DNA of 47,633 nucleotides from Rhizobium sp. SEMIA4064 (GCF_003025035.1 NZ_PYJN01000008.1:1-47633), one strand, 5' to 3'. Positions 1-8,609 are shown, counted from the first letter of the stretch. Notes: generated by a model not told the origin, from the letters alone. Program-made: numbers and translations.

Positions 1-255
1 CATCATGTTTTCGGCAACGCCCGGACCGGCCGACCCATGAACCGTCACCCTGCCGCCGTCATTCATGCCGGCGCAGTAGTAGCCGACTGATCCTCGGACA
101 GCGACCGTAACGGGGCTGTCGATGCCAACGGCAACAGCATGACTGCCGCGTGGGTTGATGACTTCGAATTCCGTATCGTTCGCACCTTTGGAAAGGGCAT
201 GCAGCGCGCTGTTCAACTCGCGAAGAGGGGTGTTGGAAAGATCGAATGTGGGCAT
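1..255 (-). CDS. glxC: GlxC / GXGXG-domain protein (glutamate synthase alpha C-terminal-like), partial
   Basis: The reverse strand encodes 85 residues from an ATG at 255 and runs off the left edge, so only the N-terminus is present. It begins MPTFDLSNTPLRELNSAL and reaches a Gly-rich stretch (VGYYCAGMNDGGRVTVHGSA), typical of the GXGXG beta-helix domain at the C-terminus of glutamate synthase, which occurs as a stand-alone subunit in GlxC and MgsB. It follows glxB by 57 bases on the same strand, so the two are probably cotranscribed, with glxD expected beyond the edge. In the N-methylglutamate pathway the equivalent subunit (MgsB) forms part of N-methylglutamate synthase. Whether this copy does so cannot be read from the sequence. 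Confidence 0.85.
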   Translation of the reverse strand, partial: MPTFDLSNTPLRELNSALHALSKGANDTEFEVINPRGSHAVAVGIDSPVTVAVRGSVGYYCAGMNDGGRVTVHGSAGPGVAENMM

Positions 256-312
256 TGAATCCTCATTGTTCCGGGAGACGGTCTGAGCCGGCTCCTCCTT
301 TTCAGGCGTCCC

Positions 313-1218
313 TCAGGCGGCCTTGTCGTGATCCCAGAAGTAAACGGTTGCCGGCTCCGGCTCCCAGACACGGGCATTCTCGATGCCGGGAAGGTTGACC
401 AGCGCGCGATATTCCGAGCCGAAGGCGACATACTGGTCTGTTTCGGCCATGACGGCAGGCTTGCATGCGATCGGGTCGCGCACCACGCCGAAGCCGGACT
501 TGGTGCCGACAACGAAGGTGAAGAAGCCATCGAGATCGTCGAGCGCACCGGTCAGCGCCTGGCCGAGATCCTTGCCCTTGGCCATTTCGGCCGTCAGATA
601 GGCGGCGGCGACTTCGGAATCGTTCTGCGTCTCGAAGGTCATGCCTTCGCGTACCAGCTCGCGGCGCAGGTTGTTGTGGTTGGACAGCGAGCCGTTGTGC
701 ACGAGGCACTGGTCGGCGCCGGTCGAGAACGGGTGGGCGCCGAGCGTGGTGACGGCGGATTCAGTCGCCATGCGGGTATGCCCGATGCCGTGGGTTCCGC
801 TCATCGCACGGACGTCGAACCGCGCCACGACGTCTTTTGGAAGACCGATTTCCTTATAAATCTCGACGCTTTCGCCCGATCCCATGAGACGGACTGCCGG
901 GCGGATCTCTTCGAGCACTTTGCGTACATTTCCGAGCATGGATGCTTCCAGCTCGATGATCGCATGCGTGCTCTTGATCGACACATCGGCTCTAATGCCC
1001 GCCTTCTCAAGGTCACCAGCAAGGCCTTCGAAGTCCACGCCCGGATTGGCGGACTGGACGGTAATTTTCGCCCTGCCCTCAGCAGAACCGCCATAGATTG
1101 CGATGCCAGCCGAGTCCGGTCCGCGATCCGTCATGGTGATCAGCATATCCGAGAGCAGATTTCCAAGCTGAGGCTCAAGGCTCTTGTCCTTGAGGAACAG
1201 TCCAACAATGCCGCACAT
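313..1218 (-). CDS. glxB: GlxB / class II glutamine amidotransferase-like protein (MgsA-like)
   Basis: The 301-residue protein starts MCGIVG, so Cys2 is free to serve as the N-terminal nucleophile after Met removal. Other class II amidotransferase elements are DRGPDSAG (31-38), GIGHTRMAT (144-152), HNGSLSNHNNLR (174-185) and QNDSE (198-202). It is the amidotransferase domain of glutamate synthase or GlmS made as a separate protein, as in GlxB of Sinorhizobium and MgsA of the N-methylglutamate pathway. A GGAGG site lies about 8 bases before the ATG. It heads the glxB-glxC unit and has its own upstream region, separated from the regulator genes by a terminator at 1423-1457. Substrate (glutamine or methylamine chemistry) is inferred only. 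Confidence 0.9.
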   Translation of the reverse strand: MCGIVGLFLKDKSLEPQLGNLLSDMLITMTDRGPDSAGIAIYGGSAEGRAKITVQSANPGVDFEGLAGDLEKAGIRADVSIKSTHAIIELEASMLGNVRKVLEEIRPAVRLMGSGESVEIYKEIGLPKDVVARFDVRAMSGTHGIGHTRMATESAVTTLGAHPFSTGADQCLVHNGSLSNHNNLRRELVREGMTFETQNDSEVAAAYLTAEMAKGKDLGQALTGALDDLDGFFTFVVGTKSGFGVVRDPIACKPAVMAETDQYVAFGSEYRALVNLPGIENARVWEPEPATVYFWDHDKAA

Positions 1219-1290
1219 AGCGTGTGCCTCCGTTCAGTTGATGGAGAAACAGCTAGCACGCAGATTATCCTAGATCAACTCGGAAGAACT

Positions 1291-1314
1291 AAATGTTCGT
1301 AAGAAGAAACATTT
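1291..1314. promoter_or_regulatory. Inverted repeat upstream of glxB, possible operator
   Basis: AAATGT (1291-1296) and ACATTT (1309-1314) form a perfect 6-bp inverted repeat separated by 12 bases. It sits 73-96 bases upstream of the glxB start, in the only non-coding gap before the glxBC unit. GlxA or the XRE-cupin protein encoded just upstream would be natural binders, but this is inference. Confidence 0.35.
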
Positions 1315-1422
1315 TGGTTAGGCGATGGGCAGAATGCGTAAAAGATGCGCGGCAAAATGGGGCAAATGCCCATTGAGTGGACGCACTGGAAATACATTCA
1401 GGGAAATCGGCGCGCAAAAGCA

Positions 1423-1457
1423 GCGGCCTTTGGCTCTACAAGGATGCCAAAGGCCGC
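1423..1457 (-). terminator. Rho-independent terminator after the XRE-cupin regulator gene
   Basis: A perfect 12-bp inverted repeat (GCGGCCTTTGGC at 1423-1434, GCCAAAGGCCGC at 1446-1457) has an 11-base loop. Read on the minus strand the stem is followed by TGCTTTTGCG, a short T-run. It lies 34 bases past the stop codon of the regulator gene and separates it from glxB. Confidence 0.8.
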
Positions 1458-1490
1458 GATGTCTGCGCAATTCGACAGGCCAGAAGCCGG

Positions 1491-2162
1491 TCAGGCTTCG
1501 CTGCCAGCTTTGTTTGGATAGGAAATGATCGAAAGATAACGGCATGGAAGCTGAACGAGCTGTTCCGGTCCGTGCGGAGCGTCAGCGTCGAAGAAAAGGC
1601 TGTCCCCCGGCTCCATGTCATAGAGCTGGTCGCCATGCCGATAAACAACTCGACCTTCGAGCATATGAAGGAACTCCATCCCATCGTGCTGGAATGTCGG
1701 GAAAACATCCGACGCTGTCGTCAGCGTGATGAGATAGGGCTCAACCGAAACGCCGGTTGTGTTGTTATCGATATGTCCAAGCAGGCTATACTGGTGGCCA
1801 GCACGCGTGCCTCTTCGCTCGATATTCAGCCCCTGCCCCGACTTCACGAACGTAGCCTTGTGTGGCTCCTCGTATCCGCGAAAAAAGGTCGTGATCGGCA
1901 CGCCGAGCGCCTTGGACAGAGATTGCAAAGTGCCGAGCGAGGGGGAGATGTTGCCGCGTTCGATCTTCGAGAGCATTCCGGATGAAACACCCGTTGCGCT
2001 CGCCAGATCCGCGATGGTGATGTTCAGCTTCTTACGGCACTCCTTGACAGCGTGGCCGATAGCCAGCTCAAGATTGTTTTCACGTGGTTCACGGACAGCG
2101 TGGGGATTTTGATCAAGCCAGTGTTTTACGGCCATCGCTTCCGCGAGTTTTTCTGCAGTCAT
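1491..2162 (-). CDS. XRE-family transcriptional regulator with C-terminal cupin domain
   Basis: The 223-residue protein has an XRE/Cro helix-turn-helix at about 31-93 (LASATGVSSGMLSKIERG is the recognition segment) and a cupin barrel at about 140-215 (GMEFLHMLEGRVVYRHGD and MEPGDSLFFDADAPHGPE). This layout is common in regulators of amino-acid, polyamine and methylated-amine catabolism, where the cupin binds the effector. It starts 37 bases after the GlxA gene stop on the same strand and is closed by the terminator at 1423-1457, so GlxA and this protein are probably made from one transcript. ATG at 2162 is chosen; an internal ATG at 2135 with GGAAGCG in front is an alternative. Likely target: glxBC or soxBDAG. 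Confidence 0.9.
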   Translation of the reverse strand: MTAEKLAEAMAVKHWLDQNPHAVREPRENNLELAIGHAVKECRKKLNITIADLASATGVSSGMLSKIERGNISPSLGTLQSLSKALGVPITTFFRGYEEPHKATFVKSGQGLNIERRGTRAGHQYSLLGHIDNNTTGVSVEPYLITLTTASDVFPTFQHDGMEFLHMLEGRVVYRHGDQLYDMEPGDSLFFDADAPHGPEQLVQLPCRYLSIISYPNKAGSEA

Positions 2163-2199
2163 TTATGCGTCGCTTTCCGCGTCGTTGGATTCTCAGATC

Positions 2200-3192
2200 T
2201 TACTCTAAAGCATATTCTGCGCTTCGTGCAGTCTTCGCTGCACGTCGTGCATCCTTGGGGCGCAAGCCAAAGAATGCTGTGAAGGCGTTCGAGAACTGTG
2301 CGGCGTTGGAAAATCCCGTCGCAAAGGCAACTTGTGAGACCGACAAGGCACTCTGCTCTATCAATCGCCGGGCATGCTTCAGACGTATCGCACGGTAGGC
2401 GCTGGAAAAGGTCGTATCCTGATGCTCGATAAACAGTCGGTTCAGGTGACGGGTACTCACGCCCGCCCACGTCGCCATCGCGTCCCGGCTAAGAGGGTTT
2501 TCTATGGAGATCTCCATCTTCTCCAACACGGAAAGAAGGACGCGGTGATGGGTCCCAAACCGTTCGGCGGATGAACCTCTCTGAGGATCCACCGAATCTC
2601 CAACCGCTGTGTGAAGATACCAATCGCTCACTCGCCGTGCGAAATCGGCTCCCATACGATCGGTGATGAGGGCGTGCATCATATCCAATGGTGCCACGCC
2701 GCCGCCGCACGTGATTCGTGCTCCGTCGATAACAAATCTCGTCTGTCTTGGTGTGAGGTGAGGAAACGTCTCGCGCAACAATGCGGCATGTTCCCAGTGG
2801 ATCGTAAATTCATGATGATCAAGGAGGCCGGCGGCTGCGAGCATATAGGCTCCGCTCGAAATCGCGCCAATCTTCACACCCTGTCGAGCGAGCTTCCGCA
2901 GATGGGGATAAAGACTATCTGCCCCGGCCCAGTCTGCAGGACCACCGCCCGCGCAGACGAAGATGGTGTGAAAGGTGTCTCCCGTTTCGGCCAAGTCCTG
3001 ACATTTCAGGTCAAAGCCCGCCGAACAGCTTACTGAAGCTGCATTCACCGAAAGTGGAACAACCTCGTACAAAGGGCTTCCAGAGATGAGATTGGCCGCC
3101 CGCAATGGTTCGGTCGCCGAGGCATAGCTCATGAGAGCGAAATTGCGGACCGGTACGAACCCGATCCTTTGTGTCATGCTTTTGTCGGTCAT
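2200..3192 (-). CDS. glxA: GlxA-family AraC-type transcriptional regulator
   Basis: About 330 residues. The N-terminal part (about 5-175) is a DJ-1/PfpI class I amidotransferase-like domain whose nucleophile position reads AISSGAY, with Ser instead of Cys, so it is a sensor rather than an enzyme. The C-terminal part (about 225-325) is an AraC helix-turn-helix pair (MATWAGVSTRHLNRLF and VAFATGFSNAAQFSNAFTAFFG). This is the GlxA architecture, known for regulating glx, glycine betaine and sarcosine genes. It is divergent from soxB, with about 90 bases between starts. An in-frame GTG at 3204, preceded by AAGGA, is an alternative start. Confidence 0.9.
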   Translation of the reverse strand: MTDKSMTQRIGFVPVRNFALMSYASATEPLRAANLISGSPLYEVVPLSVNAASVSCSAGFDLKCQDLAETGDTFHTIFVCAGGGPADWAGADSLYPHLRKLARQGVKIGAISSGAYMLAAAGLLDHHEFTIHWEHAALLRETFPHLTPRQTRFVIDGARITCGGGVAPLDMMHALITDRMGADFARRVSDWYLHTAVGDSVDPQRGSSAERFGTHHRVLLSVLEKMEISIENPLSRDAMATWAGVSTRHLNRLFIEHQDTTFSSAYRAIRLKHARRLIEQSALSVSQVAFATGFSNAAQFSNAFTAFFGLRPKDARRAAKTARSAEYALE

Positions 3193-3281
3193 GTCCCAAA
3201 ACACATGAAATACGTCCTTCTACAGCAATAATTGCGATGAAAGGCATGTTAGGTCAATCGATATCAACGTGAGATCGGGAC

Positions 3282-4532
3282 ATGAAATATTCGGCTCTAT
3301 CCATTTTACTGAAGGGCTTGCGGGGCAACCGCACCTGGGGCGCCGCATGGCGCGAGCCGCAGCCCAAGCCACATTACGATGTCATCATCGTTGGTGGCGG
3401 CGGTCACGGTCTCGCTACCGCATACTATCTCGCCAAGGAATTCGGCATCACCAACGTTGCCGTGCTTGAAAAGAACTATATCGGCTCCGGTAATGTCGGG
3501 CGCAACACGACAATCATCCGCTCGAACTACCTGCTGGAAGGCAACAACCCCTTCTACGAACTTTCGATGAAGCTCTGGGAAGGGCTCGAACAGGATTTCA
3601 ATTTCAACGCCATGGTGTCGCAGCGCGGTGTGGTAAACCTCTATCACTCGGATGCGCAGCGCGATGCCTATACGCGGCGCGGCAATGCCATGCGGCTGCA
3701 TGGCGTCGATGCCGACCTTCTCGACCGCGCCGCCATCAAGGCGATGCTGCCCTTCCTCGACTTCGACAATGCCCGCTTCCCGATCCAGGGCGGGCTTCTG
3801 CAGCGCCGCGGCGGCACAGTACGTCATGACGGCGTCGCCTGGGGCTATGCACGCGGCGCCGACAGCCGGGGCGTCGACATCGTCATGAACTGCGAAGTGA
3901 CCGGAATCCGCCAGGAAAACGGCCGCGTGGTCGGCGTCGAGACGACCAAAGGCTTCATCGGCTGCGGCAAGCTGGCGCTGGCGGCGGCGGGCAACTCGTC
4001 CCGCGTCGCGGAGATGGCCGGCATGAAACTGCCGATCGAAAGCCATGTGCTGCAGGCTTTCGTCTCCGAGGGTCTGAAGCCCTTTATCGATTGCGTCTGC
4101 ACCTTCGGCGCAGGACACTTCTACGTGTCTCAGTCCGACAAGGGCGGCCTCGTCTTCGGCGGCGATATCGACGGCTACAATTCCTACGCCCAGCGCGGCA
4201 ATCTCGCGACAGTCGAGCATGTCGCGGAAGCCGGCAAGGCGATGATCCCGGCGCTGTCGCGCGTCCGTGTGCTGCGCTCCTGGGGCGGCATCATGGACAT
4301 GTCGATGGACGGTTCGCCGATCATCGACAAGACGCCGATCGGCAACCTCTATCTCAATGCCGGCTGGTGCTATGGCGGCTTCAAGGCCACGCCCGCTTCC
4401 GGCTTCTGCTTCGCCCATCTGCTGGCCAAGGACACGCCGCATCCCACCACGCGGCAGATGCGCCTCGACCGTTTCGAGCGCGGCTATCTGATCGACGAAA
4501 AGGGCCAGGGCGCCCAACCCAATCTGCACTGA
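3282..4532 (+). CDS. soxB: Sarcosine oxidase beta subunit family protein (or N-methylglutamate dehydrogenase subunit A)
   Basis: A 416-residue DAO-family flavoprotein with an N-terminal dinucleotide fold (DVIIVGGGGHGLATAYYL, about 33-50). GGTVRHDG places His182 where heterotetrameric sarcosine oxidase carries the covalent FMN-linking histidine of the beta subunit. In the family this subunit holds the amine-oxidising FAD site. It is the first gene of soxBDAG; soxD starts 23 bases after its stop. The same four-subunit complex oxidises sarcosine to glycine or N-methylglutamate to glutamate, in both cases delivering the methyl group to tetrahydrofolate. The neighbouring glxB/glxC genes make the second substrate a real option. 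Confidence 0.93.
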   Translation: MKYSALSILLKGLRGNRTWGAAWREPQPKPHYDVIIVGGGGHGLATAYYLAKEFGITNVAVLEKNYIGSGNVGRNTTIIRSNYLLEGNNPFYELSMKLWEGLEQDFNFNAMVSQRGVVNLYHSDAQRDAYTRRGNAMRLHGVDADLLDRAAIKAMLPFLDFDNARFPIQGGLLQRRGGTVRHDGVAWGYARGADSRGVDIVMNCEVTGIRQENGRVVGVETTKGFIGCGKLALAAAGNSSRVAEMAGMKLPIESHVLQAFVSEGLKPFIDCVCTFGAGHFYVSQSDKGGLVFGGDIDGYNSYAQRGNLATVEHVAEAGKAMIPALSRVRVLRSWGGIMDMSMDGSPIIDKTPIGNLYLNAGWCYGGFKATPASGFCFAHLLAKDTPHPTTRQMRLDRFERGYLIDEKGQGAQPNLH

Positions 4533-4555
4533 TCCGCAGTAGCAAGGACACCGAA

Positions 4556-4828
4556 ATGGCCAGCCTCGTCGCCTGCCCGCATTGCGGCAAAAGACCCAAG
4601 GAAGAATTCACCGTCAAGGGTGCCGCGCTGAGCCGCCCCTCGCCCGAAGCAGACGGGGAAACCTGGTTCGACTATGTCTATCTGCGCGACAATCCGCGCG
4701 GCGCCTATCAGGAATATTGGCACCACACCTCCGGCTGCCGTCGCTGGCTGGTAGTTACCCGTGACACCGCAACCCATGAGATTTTCGAAAGCCGCGATGC
4801 AGCCCTGCGCCGCGAGGTGACCGCATGA
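4556..4828 (+). CDS. soxD: Sarcosine oxidase delta subunit (or N-methylglutamate dehydrogenase subunit B)
   Basis: A 90-residue protein starting MASLVACPHCGKR. Cys7, Cys10, His56/57 and Cys61 fit the structural zinc site of the delta subunit, and the YLRDNPRG...EYWHHTSGCRRW core is characteristic. In the complex, delta packs against the alpha subunit. It starts 23 bases after soxB and overlaps the soxA start by four bases (ATGA), indicating translational coupling. Length matches the family. Confidence 0.93.
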   Translation: MASLVACPHCGKRPKEEFTVKGAALSRPSPEADGETWFDYVYLRDNPRGAYQEYWHHTSGCRRWLVVTRDTATHEIFESRDAALRREVTA

Positions 4829-7788
4829 CCCCTCATCGCCTTCCCGCCGGCGGACTTGTCGAACGCAGCAAACCCCTCTCCTTTTCCTTCGACGGCCAGC
4901 GCATGCAGGGCTTCGAGGGTGACAGCCTCGCATCGGCGCTGCTGGCGAACGGCCGCCTGCTGGTCGGCCGCAGCTTCAAATACCATCGCCCGCGCGGCAT
5001 CCTGACCGCCGGTGCCGCCGAGCCCAACGCGCTGATGACGATCGGCCAGGGCGGACGCACCGAGCCCAACACACGCGCAACGATGCAGGAGCTTTACCAG
5101 GGGCTGGAAGCGAAAAGCCAGAACCGCTGGCCGTCGCTCGATTTCGACATCGGCTCGCTGAACAGCCTCTTGTCGCCTTTCCTCGGCGCCGGCTTCTACT
5201 ACAAGACCTTCATGTGGCCGGCGGGCCTTTGGGAAAAGCTCTACGAACCCTTCATCCGCCGCGCCGCCGGTCTCGGCCGCGCGACCTACGAAGCCGACCC
5301 GGATGCCTATGAGAAAAGCTGGGCACATTGCGACCTGCTGGTCGTCGGCGCCGGCGCCGCCGGCCTTGCTGGAGCGCTCTCAGCAGGGCGTGCCGGCGCG
5401 CGGGTGATCATAGCCGACGAACATGCGCAGCCGGGTGGCGGCCTGTTGTCGGAAACTGCGGCGATCGGCGGAGCAAAGGCGCAGGCCTTCGTGAAGGACG
5501 TGCTGGCCGAACTCGCTGCCCTGCCGAATGTCACGGTCATGCCGCGTACCACGGTCTTCGGCTGGTATGACGGCAATGTCTTCGGCGCCGTCGAGCGCGT
5601 TCAGAAACATATCGCCATCCCGTCCGGCAAGCTTCCCGTCGAGCGTCTTTGGCGCATCGTCGCCAAGCGGGCGCTGCTCGCCACCGGCGCCGAAGAACGC
5701 CCGCTCGTCTTCGGCGGCAACGATATCCCGGGGGTGATGATGGCAGGCGCGATGCGCAGCTATCTCAACCGCTACGCCGTTGCGCCCGGCCGCCAGGTGG
5801 CGATCTTCACCACCAACGACAGTGGTTATGCGCTGGCGCAGGATCTCGAAGCTGCCGGCATCGTACCGACGGCGATTATCGACAGCCGCGCGGCCACACC
5901 TTCCGCCTACACGGGCCGAGCCCGGATCGTTTCGGGCGCGGTCGTCAGGGATGCCACCGGCGGCAAGGTGCTGTCCGGCATCACAATTGATAGCCGCAGC
6001 GGCAGTGAATCGCTGAAGGTCGATGCGCTCGCGATGTCCGGCGGTTTCAGCCCGGTCATTCACCTCGCCTGCCATCGCGGCGGCAAGCCGCAATGGTCCG
6101 ATGAGCTCTCGGCTTTCCTAGCCCCCTCGGGTCTGAAGGGATTGGCTCTGGCGGGTGCCGCTGCCGGCATCGATGGTTTGGCGGCCTGTTTGGAAGATGG
6201 CGCTGCAAAGGGCGCGGCCATTGCGGTGGAACTCGGCTTTGCCGCCGCCAAGCCCGGTTTCGGCGCCGTCTCCGGCGAGATCTCGTCGCCGCCGGCCAAG
6301 CCGCTCTGGACCATACCGGGCGTGCGCGGCAAGGCCTTCGTCGATTACCAGAACGACGTCCACCGCAAGGATCTCCATCTTGCCGTGCAGGAAGGCTATG
6401 GTCATGTGGAGCTTGCCAAGCGCTACACAACCAATGGCATGGCGACCGATCAGGGCAAGCTTTCCAATATCAATACCATCGCCCTGCTCGCGGAAGCCCG
6501 CGGCATTTCCCCCGCCGAGGTCGGCACGACCACCTTCCGGCCGTTCTACACGCCAGTTTCCTTCGGTGCGCTGACCGGCCCCTCGCATGGCAGCCATTTA
6601 CAGCCGGTGCGCAAATCGCCGCTGCACGACTGGGCGAAGAAGAACGGCGCAATCTTTGTCGAAACCGGCCTCTGGTATCGTTCCGCCTGGTTCCCGCGTG
6701 CGGGCGAAACCGGCTGGCGCGAAAGCGTTGACCGAGAAGTCAGAAACGTCCGCCTCAACGCCGGTCTTTGCGATGTCTCGATGCTCGGCAAGATCGAGAT
6801 CACCGGCGCGGATGCGGCCGAATTTCTCAACCGGGTCTATTGCAATGCCTTCCTTAAGCTGCCGGTCGGCAAGGCCCGCTACGGTCTGATGCTGCGCGAA
6901 GACGGCATGATCTATGACGACGGCACCACGAGCCGCCTCGATGAGAACCGCTACTTCATGACCACGACGACGGCCTATGCCGCAGGCGTCATGAATCATC
7001 TGGAATTTTGCGCGCAGGCGCTGTGGCCGGAACTCGACGTCCGGCTTGCCTCGGTCACAGACCAGTGGGCACAGATGGCAATTGCCGGGCCTAAATCGCG
7101 AGCGATCCTCGAACGTATCGTTGATGCCGATATTTCTAACGACGCCTTTCCCTTCCTGGCCGCATCGGAGGTTTCGCTCCTCGGTGGCCAGGTGCATGGC
7201 CGGCTGTTCCGCATCTCCTTCTCCGGCGAACTGGCCTATGAGCTGGCCGTGCCGGCGGGTTATGGAGAGGCCGTAGCCGACGCGATCACGGAGGCCGGCG
7301 CCGACCACGGCATCCAGCCCTACGGCGTCGAGACCCTGTCCGTGCTGCGTATCGAGAAGGGCCATGTCACCCATAACGAGATCAACGGTACTGTCGTGCC
7401 GGGCGATCTCGGTTTCGCGAAGATGGTCTCGGCTACGAAACCGGATTTCATCGGCAAACGGATGCTGGAGCGCAAAGGGTTGAACGACCCGCAACGCCAA
7501 CAGCTTGTTGGGGTGGTGCCACTCGATGAGGCAACAAGCTTCCGCACCGGCTCACATATTCTGGAGAAAGGTGCGGCTCCGACGCTGGAAAACGATCAGG
7601 GCTATGTGAGCTCAAGCTGCTATTCGCCGCATCTTGGCTCGACCATCGGCCTCGCCCTCGTGCGCCGCGGTTCAGAACGCCATGGAGAAGAAGTGCTGGT
7701 CTGGAATGGTCTGCGCGGCGAATTCACGCCCGCCCGATTGTGCAGTCCAGTCTTCTACGATCCCGCCAATGAAAAGCTACATGTCTAA
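4825..7788 (+). CDS. soxA: Sarcosine oxidase alpha subunit (or N-methylglutamate dehydrogenase subunit C)
   Basis: A 987-residue protein. The N-terminus (about 15-100) is a ferredoxin-like fold (FEGDSLASALLANGRLLVGR) without an iron-sulfur Cys set. A dinucleotide-binding fold follows at about 168-190 (LLVVGAGAAGLAGALSAG), then the NAD-binding/zinc part. From about 570 to 950 it is a glycine-cleavage T-protein-like (GCV_T) domain that in the family moves the methylene carbon to tetrahydrofolate. All family parts are present and the length is normal, so nothing suggests decay. It overlaps soxD by four bases and is followed by soxG after 15 bases. Confidence 0.94.
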   Translation: MTPHRLPAGGLVERSKPLSFSFDGQRMQGFEGDSLASALLANGRLLVGRSFKYHRPRGILTAGAAEPNALMTIGQGGRTEPNTRATMQELYQGLEAKSQNRWPSLDFDIGSLNSLLSPFLGAGFYYKTFMWPAGLWEKLYEPFIRRAAGLGRATYEADPDAYEKSWAHCDLLVVGAGAAGLAGALSAGRAGARVIIADEHAQPGGGLLSETAAIGGAKAQAFVKDVLAELAALPNVTVMPRTTVFGWYDGNVFGAVERVQKHIAIPSGKLPVERLWRIVAKRALLATGAEERPLVFGGNDIPGVMMAGAMRSYLNRYAVAPGRQVAIFTTNDSGYALAQDLEAAGIVPTAIIDSRAATPSAYTGRARIVSGAVVRDATGGKVLSGITIDSRSGSESLKVDALAMSGGFSPVIHLACHRGGKPQWSDELSAFLAPSGLKGLALAGAAAGIDGLAACLEDGAAKGAAIAVELGFAAAKPGFGAVSGEISSPPAKPLWTIPGVRGKAFVDYQNDVHRKDLHLAVQEGYGHVELAKRYTTNGMATDQGKLSNINTIALLAEARGISPAEVGTTTFRPFYTPVSFGALTGPSHGSHLQPVRKSPLHDWAKKNGAIFVETGLWYRSAWFPRAGETGWRESVDREVRNVRLNAGLCDVSMLGKIEITGADAAEFLNRVYCNAFLKLPVGKARYGLMLREDGMIYDDGTTSRLDENRYFMTTTTAYAAGVMNHLEFCAQALWPELDVRLASVTDQWAQMAIAGPKSRAILERIVDADISNDAFPFLAASEVSLLGGQVHGRLFRISFSGELAYELAVPAGYGEAVADAITEAGADHGIQPYGVETLSVLRIEKGHVTHNEINGTVVPGDLGFAKMVSATKPDFIGKRMLERKGLNDPQRQQLVGVVPLDEATSFRTGSHILEKGAAPTLENDQGYVSSSCYSPHLGSTIGLALVRRGSERHGEEVLVWNGLRGEFTPARLCSPVFYDPANEKLHV

Positions 7789-7803
7789 ACCGGGAGATAT
7801 CTG

Positions 7804-8334
7804 ATGTCCGAATTCCGCGTCACGCTTCGCCCCGCATTGGCTGGCCGACCGCCGATCTCTCGATCTGGCGTGCATATCGAAGCGCTTCCTGAAGGAACGG
7901 TTCTGCATCTGCTGGCCAATACCTCCAGTCCGAAGGCCCCCGCACTCGATGCGGAAGCCAAAGCCGCAGGTCTCTCGCTTCGCACTTTGTCTCCGGGGCA
8001 ATGGTTTGCGGTCAGCGCCGCGCCGTTCCCGTTTGCTGAACTGAATGACCTGAAGGCGATATTGAAACCCAAAGCGGATGTAGTGGATCAGAGCCACGGG
8101 CGCGGGCGGATTGCCATCCGCGGTTCCATGGCAACGCGTGTTCTCGCCAAGGGCACTGCCGTGGATTTTGCACTCGCCGAATTTTCAGTTGGACAGTCAA
8201 CGACGACCCTCGTCGGTCATATTGCCGTATATCTGACGCGCACAGAGGAAGAGGCATTTGAACTGATCGTACTCCGAGGCTTTGCCGAAAGTCTTTGGGA
8301 CGATCTGGCGCGAATGAGTGTGGAGTTCAGTTAG
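7804..8334 (+). CDS. soxG: Sarcosine oxidase gamma subunit (or N-methylglutamate dehydrogenase subunit D)
   Basis: A 176-residue protein with the gamma-subunit signature DQSHGRGRIAIRG around 98-110, followed by the small GCV_T-like fold and a C-terminus ending in ESLWDDLARMSVEFS. It starts 15 bases after soxA behind GGGAGAT. It ends the operon. In many relatives folate genes such as folD or purU follow soxG; here the next DNA is gene debris (8403-8609), so the folate steps must be encoded elsewhere. Confidence 0.9.
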   Translation: MSEFRVTLRPALAGRPPISRSGVHIEALPEGTVLHLLANTSSPKAPALDAEAKAAGLSLRTLSPGQWFAVSAAPFPFAELNDLKAILKPKADVVDQSHGRGRIAIRGSMATRVLAKGTAVDFALAEFSVGQSTTTLVGHIAVYLTRTEEEAFELIVLRGFAESLWDDLARMSVEFS

Positions 8335-8402
8335 GAGTACCAGTTACACCTCTCTAAGCCGCGTGAGCGGACCCGAAGCTGAAGACTAGATCCGACAAAC
8401 CG

Positions 8403-8480
8403 TCAGACATGGTTGGCGTGGCCGAGTGCCGCGAGGCTCGCCTCCTGCAGGGCTTCACCGAGGCTTGGATGGGCGTGGAT
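8403..8480 (-). pseudogene. Remnant of dihydrolipoamide dehydrogenase gene, C-terminal end only
   Basis: On the minus strand 25 codons read [20 protein letters not shown] then HANHV and a TGA stop at 8403-8405. This resembles the extreme C-terminus of lipoamide dehydrogenases (E3), in which the catalytic His sits in HAHPTLGE. The natural end and stop are kept but nothing upstream of 8480 belongs to the gene. It abuts an unrelated fragment in the opposite orientation. Confidence 0.6.
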
Positions 8481-8609
8481 CGTGACACCGGCGTCTATGA
8501 GGGCGGCGAGATCTCGATGTACTATGATCCGATGATCGCTAAGCTCTGCACCCGGGCACCGACGCGGCATGAGGCGATCGCAGCGATGGCCAACGCGCTC
8601 GACGAATAT
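8481..8609 (+). pseudogene. Remnant of acetyl/propionyl-CoA carboxylase alpha (biotin carboxylase) gene
   Basis: The plus strand encodes about 43 residues starting [20 protein letters not shown] and continuing [23 protein letters not shown]. This matches the conserved late biotin-carboxylase region of PccA-type alpha subunits. Neither the earlier ATP-grasp domain nor the later biotin carrier domain is present, so it is an internal fragment of roughly 6 percent of the gene. It begins exactly where the lipoamide dehydrogenase remnant ends, which marks a recombination junction near 8480. Confidence 0.75.

Noticed and set aside
328..1302. Long plus-strand open frame opposite glxB
   Set aside because: It is the complement of a well-recognised amidotransferase gene and its translation has no protein-like features.
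3306..4529. Long minus-strand open frame opposite soxB
   Set aside because: High GC makes such shadows common; the plus strand encodes a clear soxB product with cofactor motifs.
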